From Cliona cf. orientalis (lineage: Eukaryota; Porifera; Demospongiae; Clionaida; Clionaidae): 64,000 bases of DNA. Both the position numbers and the translations under genes were made by a program. How positions within the stretch are numbered: position 1 is the first letter of the stretch; the number at the start of each line of letters is the position of its first letter. The notes beneath the pieces were generated by a model. The model made no database searches. It saw nothing but the letters and a program-made list of their open reading frames with translations, and was not told the DNA's origin. This document shows positions 48,946 through 60,244 of the stretch, in pieces. The DNA is taken from contig OZ005689.1 in the NCBI GenBank assembly GCA_963930775.1, positions 14,136,923 to 14,200,922 on the forward strand. Direction: 5' to 3'.

Positions 48946-51900
48946 CAAGGCGACCTGAACACTAAGCAGAAAAAAATTGTCCAAAAACCACCATATAATC
49001 GAGCTGGGTGCATAGTGGAACCATACAATGCAAGCAGGCAGCCTAAATTTCAATTTTGTCAAAAAGTTGGTAATGGTCGTCACGTTTATGTGCGCGCGTG
49101 GCCCCGCCCCTCACGTAGCGCGTGGGCAGAAACATTGCAAACGCATGGCTTCCCTGTACAAACATATGGGAAAACTTCAAAGGGCCGTAACTTTAATTGT
49201 AAGGTGTGAATCAAAAATCTGTCCGGTCAAATCTCTAGTTTCGACCCATTCTGCGTGCCCATGTAAAAATTATCTCCCCAAGTACTCCCAAACCCCCCAT
49301 GAATTAGATTATTTAATTATTTAAATCTTTTCTTTTTTTCTACTTAGTGTTTAATTTTGTCTATGAAATGTTTTTGCATAACAAATGCAAGGGATATACA
49401 AAATAGTGAAACACACTAATATGAATGCATACCCTATAATGAACAATTATGACTATGTGAATGATTTAGAACTAAAGTAGTGCTTTAAATTACGTTTAAA
49501 TGAAGGAATGGAAGGGGAAGTAGTGATGGACTGTGGAAGTGAATTCCATAGTGACAGTGTAGATGGGTAAAATGAGTGAAAGTATAAGTTTGAATGTGCA
49601 TATGGTTGGATGTACGTTTTCCGGCTGTTGGAGCGAGTGTTATAGCTACAGATGCGTGGCTCAAGTGGAGCATTGTTAGGGGTGACGACATACCCATTGA
49701 TCGCCTTGTAGAGATAAACCAAGCAAAGCATCTTTCGTCTATCCGCAAGGCTTGGTAAATTACAAGCTTGTAAGTTATCACTATAGGATCTGTCCCAGCT
49801 CTTTAAGCAAATTTTTAGTGCAAACTTTTGAATAGATTCCAACTTTTGTTCATCTTTCTTGAGGTACGGGTTCCATACTGAAACAGCATATTCTAGATGG
49901 GGCCGAATTAGGCAGAGATACAATCTAATTAACGCTCTTGATGTAGCCCATCTGTAAAATTTCCGGTAAAGAAATCCAACCAGCCTCCGGGTTTTACATG
50001 CAATCTTATCAATGTGCAGAGACCAGGATAAATCATTAGTAAGAATAACTCCTAGATATTTGTAGTTGGATACTTGCTCCATTGGTTGATTGTACAATAG
50101 CATTGTCTGGGATGGAACTGACCTCGATTTTAATCTTGATACCACCATATATTTGCATTTGATGCTATTCAGAGCTACTGTCGACCCAAGAAGATACCGT
50201 ATCAGTATCTTCTTGCAATGCTTCATAGTCACGGGTGGAATGAATGATTCGATACATGAGGATGTCATCAGCATAAAGAGAAATTAAGGTACCATCTGAC
50301 AGAGGCTCCTGCACCGAGTCGTTTATATAGAAGAGAAACAACAGTGGCCCTAGCACAGATCCCTGGGGTACTCCTGACTCAACATAGGTGGTTAAAGAAG
50401 CTTTTCCATTCAACACAACATATTGCCTTCTGTTGCACAGGTAAGATATTAACCATCTCAGAATATATGGATCCAAACCAGCAAGAGTAAGTTTATCGAT
50501 AAGACACCTGTGAGGAACAGAGTCGAAGGCTTTTCTTAAGTCAAAAAATATTGCACAAACTTCCTTCCCTCTGTCCAAGGCTGCAGACCAGTCATTGTAT
50601 ACATTTAATAGAGCAGCTGTGGTTGACTTCCTGGGTTGAAAGCCCCATTGATAGATGCTAATTGGTGAATGAAGTTCAAAATGTTTAGCAATTACCCAAT
50701 ACATGTGTCTCTCAAGAAGTTTACTTATAATAGGGAGTAAAGATATTGGGCGGTAATTTGCCACATTGGTATTGTCATTACCCTTGGGGACGGGGACAAC
50801 AGAAGACAGCTTCCAGCTACTAGGAAGTTTACCGGACATTATTGACTTGTTAAATAACTTGGTGATCTGCGGGGCAATGCTATACACTGTTGATTTAAGC
50901 ATAGTCGCAGAAATCCCATCAGATCCATTAGCCTTGGTTGTATCTAGTGATAACAGGAGGTCCAAGACTTCTTCCTCGTCACAAAGAAATTCTTCAGGAC
51001 AGTAAGAGGGATCTAAGTCGAAGTCCACAGTAGTCCAGTCCTCCAACTTGGGAATAGAAGTATTAAAACATTTGGCAAAAAATTCATTTAGTAATGCAGC
51101 TTTACCACTATCATCAGAGACAGGTTGTCCATGGGCATCTTTTAAAACAGGAATGGTGCTCTTTTGGCTGTTCAAGTATTTTGTAGTTTTCCAAAAGACC
51201 TTGGGATTGGAAGGGTCCAGTTGCTCAAAAAACTTGAATTTTGCAGACTTGAGCATGTTTGCAACCTCATTTCTCTTTTTTCTGTAACAATCCAGGTGTG
51301 CCTCCTTCCCTGTCTTGTGTGCTCGCCTGTACAAGATATTGCGTGATCTAATAGCCGCCAGGAGGTCGTGAGTTAGCCAAGGAGGATTTCTATTAACTTT
51401 TACAGTCACTGTGGGAATGCATTGACGCATTACATTCTTACGCCAGTGGAGTTGGTTTTAATGTACCTTCCGGTGTGTCCTCTAGCTTGAACAAATCCTG
51501 TAAACATGCATTCTTATATTAAATTATTGAAGAAGATACACATGTGTGTATGAGCAGTGTTTGTTTAACTTACTATCTGGGCGCCCGAAGTTATGCAGTG
51601 CGTATGCAATGGCAGGGGTAGGAGAGTGAGACTGTTTCAACGCATTGTATGTACGAATAAACTTGGTTACTCCAGATAAAATAGTATGGTCACCTTCTGT
51701 AAGTCTGCCCATTAGATCTGTGGTTATTGCACTTAGTGAGTGTTGTAGTTGGCTACAGTGCATCTGCCAACTGTCCTCCCCTTTAAACTCAGATATAATA
51801 TTATCATCTAACAATTTTTCTGGGGATAGACTCTGCTTGTGATATAATATGTCATTGTCGTCTACATTCGAGATGACCAAGTTTTGATCCACTCCTGCTG

Positions 51901-54900
51901 CGTCGCTAGTGATGTCACATAAATCAGCGTAAAATTCCTTCTCCATAATGTAGCTCTCTCCTCTAGCTATATAGGCATACAATTGTCTTGTTTTTTTGCA
52001 GTGAATAGGTACGATGCTAAGTGACGCAATGTTATATTTCTTGGCTATTGCTGCCTGATGTTTGCATGCTGCACCGGTTTGTCCTACAGAGCATGAGCAT
52101 GTACAGAGTTCCATGTCAACCGTATAGTCTAACTGCCCAACTTCTTTAACTGTTTCATATACAACATATACAGAATCTCTGACAGGTTTCACTTCTGAAA
52201 TATTTTTTTGTTGCCTATCCAACTCACGATAACGTAGAGTAAGACCTGGTCTATAGCGACTGTGTGCTATGTCGAATAGACGATTCATGTAATACATTTC
52301 CATTGTAGTTGTTATAAACTGAAACATCTGGATCAGATTATATGCTTTCACTCGGCCAAATACAAGTTCCTTGATTATCCTCATTCCTGCCTCTGCATAA
52401 TTATTGGTATTATTTCCTCTAGTCATATCATTTAGGCGATATGAAAGAGCCCATTCCTTCCTTCTCTTCCAAAATATTTCCAATCGCTTTTCCAGTAGGG
52501 GATACTTCTTTATATAGCTATCAGGATGATCTTGGTTCATTAGTGCCAAATATTTTGTTTCCATATCTGATTCATTATCGTTGTACACTAGTTTTCGAAC
52601 AAGTGCCATGATAGGATACCGATCTTCTTTACTTATCCCATGTGTACCATCCCATAACCATGTCCACCAGCTTTGCAAATAATGAAAAATGCACAGCAGC
52701 TGCATGGAATTTGGCCAAACCTCTCTTAATGCACCACGTTCTGCATCACTGTCGTCAGTAATGAATATAGATGGCCCATTAGTCCCTTTCCCGTAGAATG
52801 CATTAGATGGAAAAATTGATCTTAAAAAAGAGAAAGATTGTGTCAGAGTCGGTAGGCTTTCACCAGAAGTAATTACGACTCCTAGTGGTATCCCACCAGC
52901 ACTACATGAGGTACTCATAAAAAAGGTAGGACAATTGTATCTATCAAGACTAGCTGTACTGTCACAAAATACCATTTCTGAAGCTTGCCTTAACAGTGCA
53001 TGCGCTCTAGCCATCAGAGGTGTACAGATAGCTAGAACAAGTGGTTTATCTATATCTCTGTTATCCCAACTTTCTGATTTGTTAGAGATACCTTTCTCAT
53101 AACGCTGTATAAATGCTCGTCCACCTTCATCACTATGATTCCTATTGTAGTCATTGATAATTTCCTCTAGTTTTTGAAACATTTCTTTTCCATTCTCTTT
53201 ACCATGGTTTTTCAATCGCCATTTTTTGAATAGGTAGTAGACATCCTTGTATAAAGGATTAGTAGATCGGTCTGCTCGACACCTTTCTAGCTCTTGTTCG
53301 TTACATTCATGCATAGCTGCTAGATTTAACTGATGAAAATGTAGGGCCGAGGATGGCGAATGCCCTTGATCAAAATAATTTTCAAATTTATCTTTTGTAT
53401 CGTTACTTATAGGTCTGAAACTGAGTGCCTTTGCTGAGTTTATTGTGTGATTATGTCCCCAGTCAAGTACTAGTTCACAAGGATGGGATCTGATAACACT
53501 TTTTTTTGGATTGTGAAGCTTTAGTACAAATTTGGACGGGCAGTCTGTTTTTTTATCACGTAGTTTCAAGCTGTCTTTAGTAGGATTGGTTGTTTTGTTG
53601 GCCTTTCGCTTATGTTGGCAGTGCCTTTCTGTTTTGTATAGTACTCTTTTCCCGCTAAATCTGCTTCCCCGTGTCACTCTGTATGTTGTATTGTTGTGAT
53701 TTTCGAATGTTTGTAACCACTCTGTTGCTGTACTTTCATCAGGCACATTAATTAGTACACGTGAATGAAACGCTTCTTTTACTGAATTTGAAGTCCATGA
53801 AAATTCTAAGAAGTGATAAGTATAAGAAGGGGGTAAAATTATTGATAATAGAGGTGGTAGATCTTCATGGAAAAGAACTTGATTTAGCGGTGGTGATTCG
53901 AATTGGGCAATAAATCCCTCAGTTTTATCATCCATAGAGTGAATTTCTCCTGGCAGTGTGGGTGAGTGACCTTCTCCTCCTGGCAGTGTGGGTGAGTGAC
54001 CTCCTCCTGGCAGTGTGGGCGGGTGAATTTCTCCTCCTGGTAGTGTGGGCGAGTGAATTTCTCCTGGCAGTGTGGGTGAGTGACCTCCTGGTAGTGTGGG
54101 CGAGTGACCTTCTCCTCCTGGCAGTGTGGGTGAGTGAATTCCTCCTCCTGACAGTGTGGGTGAGTGAATTTCTCCTCCTGGCAGTGTCGGCGAGTGACCT
54201 TCTCCTCCTGGCAGTGTGGGTGAGTGAATTTCTCCTCCTGGTAGTGTGGGCGAGTGAATTTCTCCTGGCAGTGTGGGTGAGTGACCTTCTCCTCCTGGCA
54301 GTGTGGGTGAGTGACCTTCTCCTCCTGGCAGTGTGGGCGAGTGAATTTCTCCTGGCAGTGTGGGTGAGTGAATTTCTCCTCCTGGCAGTGTCGGCGAGTG
54401 AATTTCTCCTCCTGGCAGTGTGGGCGGGTGAATTTCTCCTCCTGGCAGTGTGGGCGAGTGAATTTCTCCTGGCAGTGTGGGTGGGTGACCTTCTCCTCCT
54501 GGCAGTGTGGGCGAGTGAATTTCTCCTGGCAGTGTGGGTGAGTGACCTTCTCCTCCTGGCAGTGTGGGTGAGTGACCTTCTCCTCCTGGCAGTGTGGGTG
54601 AGTGACCTTCTCCTCCTGGCAGTGTGGGCGAGTGAATTTCTCCTCCTGGCAGTGTGGACGAGTGACCTTGTATTCCTGGCAGTGTGGATGAGTGAGCTTC
54701 TTTGGTCATCTCTGTGACTTTGGTTGCCTCAAAAGTGGTAACTGGAATGGATTTACATGTTGATGTACATGTAAGTACATGTATATTGGGTTTCTTTGAG
54801 GTGAGAGGAATGTGTGATAAAGTTTCCCTAGTGGCTTCAACTAGTGGAATGTGATTTGTAATATCTTGCAGTATACTTTTGGCATTCTTTGTTGGTATTA

Positions 54901-55371
54901 ATTTTGATGTGTTACCATGTCTTTTGAGGGAAAGTGTTTTTGTTCTTCTTGGCTCTCGCATTGATGAACATAAATTTGCATTTGTGACTGCTGTGGATGC
55001 TTGTAGTGATATATGTGTTGATAAGGGACTATTTGCTTCAGTAAGGGAGGACACTGAAGTGGGGATTTGTTCTGAGAAATTGGTGAGGGGTGGTGTTACA
55101 TGAACTACAGAAGCCTGGTTCATACATGTAGCTGGTGATGATGTGCTACAATGTACTTGTGTGCATGTTTGGCACTTGGATGGATTATGAGCTTCTTGAA
55201 TGGGTACTATTGAGATGTCATGGACGGACAAATTTGTTATAGAAGGTAATAGTGGCTTGTGTAGTCTTCTTGCTGTCACTGGTTCAAGGAAGTACTCTGG
55301 TGAGTAATACTCCATTGAATAATTTGGACATCTCTGACCAATAAGGTGTTTTCTCTCGTGATCTGATCTAT
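48757..55371 (-). CDS. MULE transposase with SWIM finger (last exon split by a LINE)
   Basis: The large exon (about 55371-51574, ATG 55315, 1.2 kb before the core) ends at a GTAAGT donor after HNFGRPD. The next exon starts at 51497 (TTTACAG acceptor), reads ARGHTGRYIKTNSTGV in phase, then meets the LINE at about 51440. The frame resumes beyond the LINE's poly-A at about 48919 as KGLPRGTKQAPQGRPTKRP to a stop at 48757-48759. Domains by residue from 55315: Ser/Thr-rich 1-200; about 25 copies of HSPTLPGGEG/HSPTLPGEI at 205-458; C/H-rich DNA-binding region of WRKY-GCM/FLYWCH type at ~545-630; MULE catalytic region (FCDSTASLD ~780, ITDDSDAERG ~853, IFHYLQSWW); SWIM finger CTCSC..CKH at ~1068-1083. 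A MULE catalyses cut-and-paste movement. The main exon is open throughout; the LINE should disable or truncate the tail. Confidence 0.88.
48920..51440 (-). mobile_element. LINE (Jockey/CR1-like) inserted in the transposase last exon
   Basis: Minus-strand reverse transcriptase, 5'-truncated (no endonuclease). Frame 51430-50165 has WLTHDLLAAIRSRN, KANGSDGISATMLK, YRPISLLPIISKLLERH, FFDLRKAFDSVPH, GVPQGSVLGPLLFLFYIND and catalytic YADD. A frameshift between 50274 and 50165 is followed by 50274-49453 (YKYLGVILTNDLSWSLH, FHSFYPSTLSLWNSLP). Beyond the stop, about 500 bp of 3' untranslated sequence runs to a poly-A of about 27 A (48920-48946, T on the plus strand). The exact 5' junction near 51440 is estimated. 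A relative of the LINE at 29.0-31.0 kb. Confidence 0.85.
53940..54700. repeat. Coding minisatellite in the MULE transposase
   Basis: Units of 30, 27 and 24 bp (CTCCTCCTGGCAGTGTGGG..) encode HSPTLPGGEG, HSPTLPGGEI and shorter forms on the minus strand. A 253-codon frame on the opposite strand (VWVSDLLLLA type) exists only because the period is a multiple of three. Confidence 0.92.
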
Positions 55372-56820
55372 TATAACAATATTATATACAAACTCAATAT
55401 CATGATTACATCAAGTGCTAGAGTGTGTGCTAGAGTATGTATATGTTATACTATATAGCTGAAAATTTTGATATGCATTCCAAAAGAGAATAGTTTAAGT
55501 AAATACAGAAAATATCATCAAAAAATTACAGAAAAAAGACTTCACCAAAGAGAGCAGGTATTCAAATTTCCACTTCAAAAATTCTGGCTACATGGTATTA
55601 CTTAGACTACATGTGATAACTTACATTAGCTTCCCACATAGTATCTCTTCATACATGATCTTCCGAATTATTCCCATATCAGCCTGACAATAATAGTTCG
55701 ATAGCATGACATTGCATGTACTCTCTATACATGATTTTATTTAAATAAGTGGTGATTGTGTGCATGAGCAATCTAATAGACCTGTTACTGAGCGATATTT
55801 ATCCCATATTGCACAGGGGTTATCGGAAGGTACTGGTTGCCTTGGAAACATGTGAACATGTGTTTAGCACCTTGGCCAGCCTACAATGGTACCAAGAGTA
55901 TATAAAGAGGGGGAGAGAGAGTGTTGAACCACGCATATGCTGTGTGTAATGTATGGTTCGTGACCTTTGTAATGATATTAATTTGTGGAGGTCACTCTGG
56001 AATGTGCTGGCACTCTGGGCTCTAGTGTTTATGAATTAGGGTGACCTCCAAACATGAATATATATTATTAACAAAGGTCATGAACCATACGAACAGCTGT
56101 TATACACGGCATATGCGCGGTTCGACACTCTCCCTCCCCCTTTTTATATAGTCTTGATGGTACGTAGCTATTTGGGTAAATGCTCCCACACTTAAGCTTC
56201 CCATGTTTTCCTCCCAGTATATACAAGTCGACATCAATAAGCGCATGATAATCTCAATTATCATGTGCCTGTTGACGATGATTCGTTGGTGCTATCCTTA
56301 ACTAAGAGAAATCCGTGTTATCCCCTGCCTCACAGGGGTGGGGGGATTGACTGTCATAGTTGCTTGTGTTTTATAATGTATTTGGCATATCCGGGCCATC
56401 CCTACTATGGTAGTGCATCAGATGGTATTAGCATACTTATCTGAAGTCCATTTGTGTGCCTCTTGCCAAATGTAGTGCATACGGTATAATACAAGTGTAT
56501 ATTGTCATAATTACATTGAGTAGTAATGAAATTTGCATTTGATTTACTCATGCAATATTCACCTGACACACAAAAACACCACAGTCGTGCCCATTTAGTT
56601 GTCGAGGAATGAGCTAGAGGTTATTGAATGTATTCAATTTCTCATGGCGTACATGTATGTATGTAATTCAATGCACTTACCTTTTTTTGTATGTAATTCC
56701 ATTGCTTCCAGTCGATTGTGTAGCCAGCAAGGGCATCCATATACGACCTATATTATTATTGTGATTGCCATAATTCGCGAAAATTTCATAATATCCAAGT
56801 TTATGAGTCATCCACAAAGT
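55372..56820. other. MULE interior: transposase upstream region and a palindrome
   Basis: Upstream of the transposase exon a TTATAATAG acceptor-like site at about 55371 suggests an earlier exon that I could not identify. At about 55885-56165 two arms of roughly 115 bp form an inverted repeat: TATATAAAGAGGGGGAGAGA, GAACCACGCATATGC and CATACATTACACA-like words on the left, complements on the right. Each arm contains a TATATAAA box. Confidence 0.6.
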
Positions 56821-56821
56821 A

Positions 56822-57370
56822 TACCGTATAGCCGGAAATTTTCGAGGGATCCAATTTTCGAGGAAGGCCAATCTTCAAAGATTTCGCGATCTAATTTTCG
56901 CCAAAGAACGCTCCAGGGTTGTTCCACCCCCAATGTCCGTTAGGCTCCGCCTCTTACTGCACACGCGCCACGGCTCAAATCTCTGCCGAAAGGTTGTGTC
57001 AGTGATCGTTGGTGAGATCGAGAAATGGCACGAGAGTCGCACATGATCGAGGCTATGGTCTGTGGTTACCACATATACAAGGAGATTTGGGCCACGTGGA
57101 TCATGAAGTTTGGTAGAGTCACTTGAGCTTGAAGGCTTGAAATAACGTAACGGAGACATTTGTGTCGGAGAAGCTCAACTAGTGTGAAGTAAACCAGCTG
57201 TTAGATCGATCAAGCAGCGGCATGCACCACGATGGCCACACCCCCTGTTATCACGTGCGTCGATGTTGCGAGAACGCATGTTTAGGGTTTTTATTTCGTG
57301 GATTTAATTTTTGTGGGTCGCCTATCAACCGCGAAAATTGGCTCCCTCGAGAATTTCCGGCTATACGGTA
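56822..57370. mobile_element. 549-bp MITE with TACCGTATAGCCGG ends, nested in the MULE
   Basis: Inverted ends TACCGTATAGCCGGAAATT / AATTTCCGGCTATACGGTA, TA on both sides (56820-56821, 57371-57372). Same 14-bp ends as the MITE at 30105-30261. Non-coding. Confidence 0.88.
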
Positions 57371-57665
57371 TACAACTCTTCAGTATATATTATTATTCTT
57401 GACTCACGCAACTGTCTTCATAATTTCTTGGTTTTCTGAAAGACAAGAGTCATAATATTCTGCTCTTTGTTCAGGAATATTTATGACCTGAAATAATTGT
57501 TTAATTCTGTGATCAGTTATGCATGTACTCATAATAAAACTATACCAAGAGTGTCCAGTGACTTCTACCCTCATTATTAATGAAGAAGAGCTTATCGTTT
57601 TTCAGAATGCTAGGCTATTCATAAAAGTAATAATTTTTCTTCAATAGAAACATAATTAATTTTAC

Positions 57666-58058
57666 TTGTTTATATTTGGTTGGAAGCTTTGTATAGCCAC
57701 GGTCAAACATCTCAAAGAAGACACACCCAAATGCCATTATATCGATACCACTCTGTGTGCATTTCAATAGTGATAAATTTAAAGAAAATAGAATTGTTAC
57801 CATATCATACATTTGCTGCTTCTTTACACACTAGACCAATGTAGGTATCTATGACCCGCAAGATACAAGATGCATGAATTTAATTGTATCTGTCATGACA
57901 TTGCACCATATACCTGATCATTCAGCCACCCCATCCCCAGCAATGACTTGCATTCAGTCAAAGAAAGTGTGAATAATTCTTGCTTATCTGTAAAAATTAA
58001 TGATGGTCCTGATAATTGACCAACTCCCAACTTTGCCCTCGGGATGTGTGCTACTATA
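57666..58058 (-). pseudogene. Ulp1-like and kinase-like exons in the MULE
   Basis: Exon 58058-57914 reads LSLTECKSLLGMGWLNDQ before a GTATAT donor. The L..LL...WLND motif is typical of the start of Ulp1/sentrin-type cysteine proteases. Exon 57752-57666 (after TGCACACAG, before GTAAAA) reads SGIDIMAFGCVFFEMFDRG, resembling protein-kinase subdomain IX (D-x-x-x-FG...E). Both are short, phase-compatible with each other (phase 0), but the first is not in phase with the last USP exon, so another exon lies between or they are separate captures. Assignments rest on single motifs. Catalytic residues of either family are not visible. Confidence 0.4.
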
Positions 58059-58123
58059 CTGCATAATATTATATAATACAAGGCGAGGGATTGATCTATA
58101 TTTAATTTTTATCCCATTGCTAT

Positions 58124-58301
58124 CCATGGCAGTGTTCTCCCTAGCATACCTAAGGCATATCGGCCCAACAAGCCTTTAGTAAAGAGTTTCCTTTGGTGTG
58201 GGAATAGGAATTATCCATGTGCTTTGATGTGGCCACAGGCTCCACCCTAACTATGCCCTCCCATCATGCCTTGAATTTAGCTTGGGGAGAACGCTGCATG
58301 G
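58124..58301. mobile_element. Small MITE, CCATGGCAGTGTTCTCCC ends
   Basis: CCATGGCAGTGTTCTCCCTAGC and GCTTGGGGAGAACGCTGCATGG form imperfect inverted termini 178 bp apart, in the intron-like gap between the USP-like and Ulp1-like exons. Confidence 0.7.
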
Positions 58302-58587
58302 ATACACTAAACATGTTTTTAGCCCTCAACTATATGGACATGACCCTACAACGAGGGACTGCATCACATAATTATACTATAATAATTATAATAGTACCTT
58401 AGCAACCGCATAGCAACGGACTAGAAATAATTTAGCATGTGTCATATTAATAACGGTACCTTGCTGTTCATAAAAAAGCATATATGGGTGCTGTTGAAGA
58501 ACAGTTGCAATGCTCACTTGTGTAACCTACAGGAGTATACTGAACTTGATACATAATGTAGTGACTTATCTGCATACGTAGATGTAC

Positions 58588-60042
58588 CTGAGAATCGTTT
58601 ATGTAGAACCATTTGCTTCCATCTTTTATTGATTTTACGAAGGCTGAATAATGTGCTAGACCTTTTGACAATCTTTCATAAATAACAACTCCCGTCAGGC
58701 CATAATGCACCCTATGCCCTAGTATTATGTGTGATTTCTACATGTATACAGTACATATAAGAATATAATATTGTTAACAGGGTACCATTATAATAATCAT
58801 TTATTTTGCACCTGGATTTGAACAGTTGACTTCATTCCATTTCTATAAATAGGTAGTATTTTGAGACTCCAATGATTATTCATTTATTCATACTTACGTA
58901 GCATGATGGTCAAAGACATGTAAACATAGTACACCTGGTAATTCTGTAATTGCATTCCCTTTTTCCAGGGATACTTCCTGTCCACATCTGTATAATAATA
59001 TGGTATACAGCTAGTAGGTCATTATTGTAGTCACGGTCCCGCCTGAATGTTAATAAAATCACAATCTTGGCCAACGTGCACAGGGGCTTACCCAAGCTGG
59101 TATGTGCATGGTACATGACAGGAGTACATACTTATGCAGGAGTGCTTGCCTGCAACACTATGGTATTTGCTTGTTATACCCAGGACTATAAATATTATAT
59201 AGTCTGCTATAATTATACAAATTTACCGATCACAATAACCATGAACCATTTCTGTATCAAGCCACTCCGAAAGCAAATCTTGTACTCCAATTGACCGACC
59301 ACTCTGGATATCATAGGGTATATGCATTATTCCTTTCATTAATTTTATGCATAGTCTGCCTAATCTTACCGGTGCATATAGCTGAATACAAGGAGTTTTT
59401 ATCAGATTCTGATTGAACAAACCACATGTGGTGCACCTGGCTGCATTTGTTGAAATACAAGCTAGCTATATTATTATGATCATGAATAATAATCACATAC
59501 ATTTGCTTGTAACACTTGCATGTAGCATTGACTCAAAGTCTTGCCGTACACTGTATGCAGGTAATTATTAAATTTTATGGTACCATTGCCATAATTATGT
59601 ACAACAATATTATTTTACCCATTATCCAGGAGACAAGAAGCGAGAGCGAGAAAAAACTCATGGGCATCATTTTGTCTGTGTTTTGTTAACTCAGGAGAAA
59701 TATCTAAATCATGTTCATATCAGTTTGTGCTGTTAGTTAACTTCATTCATGAGGAAGACTAGTATTGTGTACCTGCTAATGCTGTTAAGATTGGAGTAGG
59801 TGAGATTGTTCGAGATGGTCTAGAATACTTGTAGTCTTGAAGCATCATAATGATAGCCCTAATACTGCATATGGGACCTATCAGGAGTGGTGAATTGTGT
59901 GTAGCTAGCATTATTTACTCAGAGGAGTGCACACATACTTGACTGGCAATACTTGCTTCCACAACCATCTGGATGTAGTTTCAATAATTCTTGACCCAAT
60001 CTCAGAAAACTCGGCAGGTTGAACAAACATTGGACGATGGAG
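58588..60042 (-). CDS. Ubiquitin-specific protease-like gene carried by the MULE (partial)
   Basis: Nine minus-strand exons with GT-AG sites and fully consistent phases: 60042-59939, 59864-59773, 59703-59619, 59550-59501, 59440-59370, 59303-59227, 59096-59035, 58987-58898, 58718-58588. They read, in order, FVQPAEFSEIGSRIIETTSR; IRAIIMMLQDYKYSRP; QNDAHEFFLALASCLL (the USP QQDAHEF box); VRQDFESML; CTTCGLFNQNLIKTP (CxxC ribbon); SIGVQDLLSEWL and GYC; LAKIVILLTFRRD (the P-x-LxLxLxRF strand); then YGLTGVVIYERL, AHYSAFVKS and KWFYINDSQ (histidine box with His and Asp/Asn). USPs remove ubiquitin from proteins. The Cys box (GNTCY-like) was not found upstream, so a catalytic activity is doubtful. No stop interrupts the exons. 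Introns are 47-179 bp. Confidence 0.8.
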
Positions 60043-60045
60043 CTA

Positions 60046-60244
60046 GCATAGCAATTGAGACGTTGATTTTTTTATCCCAGCTGGAAGGAGGCTATCTCGA
60101 TAATAGACCTCACAAATCCTGCTGCTCCTCTTGGTAGTAGATTTTGGCAATTGTCTTTGCATGATGCTCTTCAAATTGAGAGATTCTTTCCCGCGCTTTT
60201 GTCCAGGAAGGACCAAGGGGTTCAAGGTACAAGGATAATATTAT
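60046..60244 (-). other. Possible first exon of the MULE cargo gene
   Basis: Between the right terminal repeat and the first USP-like exon two competing minus-strand frames are open: one reads SWTKARERISQFEEHHAKT and stops at 60110; the other ends RICEVYYRDSLLPAGIKK at 60043. Neither contains a USP cysteine box and I cannot choose between them. Confidence 0.3.

Noticed and set aside
48757-49083. 108-codon minus-strand frame taken as one protein
   Set aside because: It joins LINE 3' sequence, a poly-A read as poly-lysine and the transposase tail; only the part after the poly-A is real coding sequence.
53956-54717. 253-codon plus-strand open frame (VWVSDLLLLAVWVSE type)
   Set aside because: It is the antisense of the HSPTLPGGEG array in the transposase; open only because the repeat unit is a multiple of three bases.
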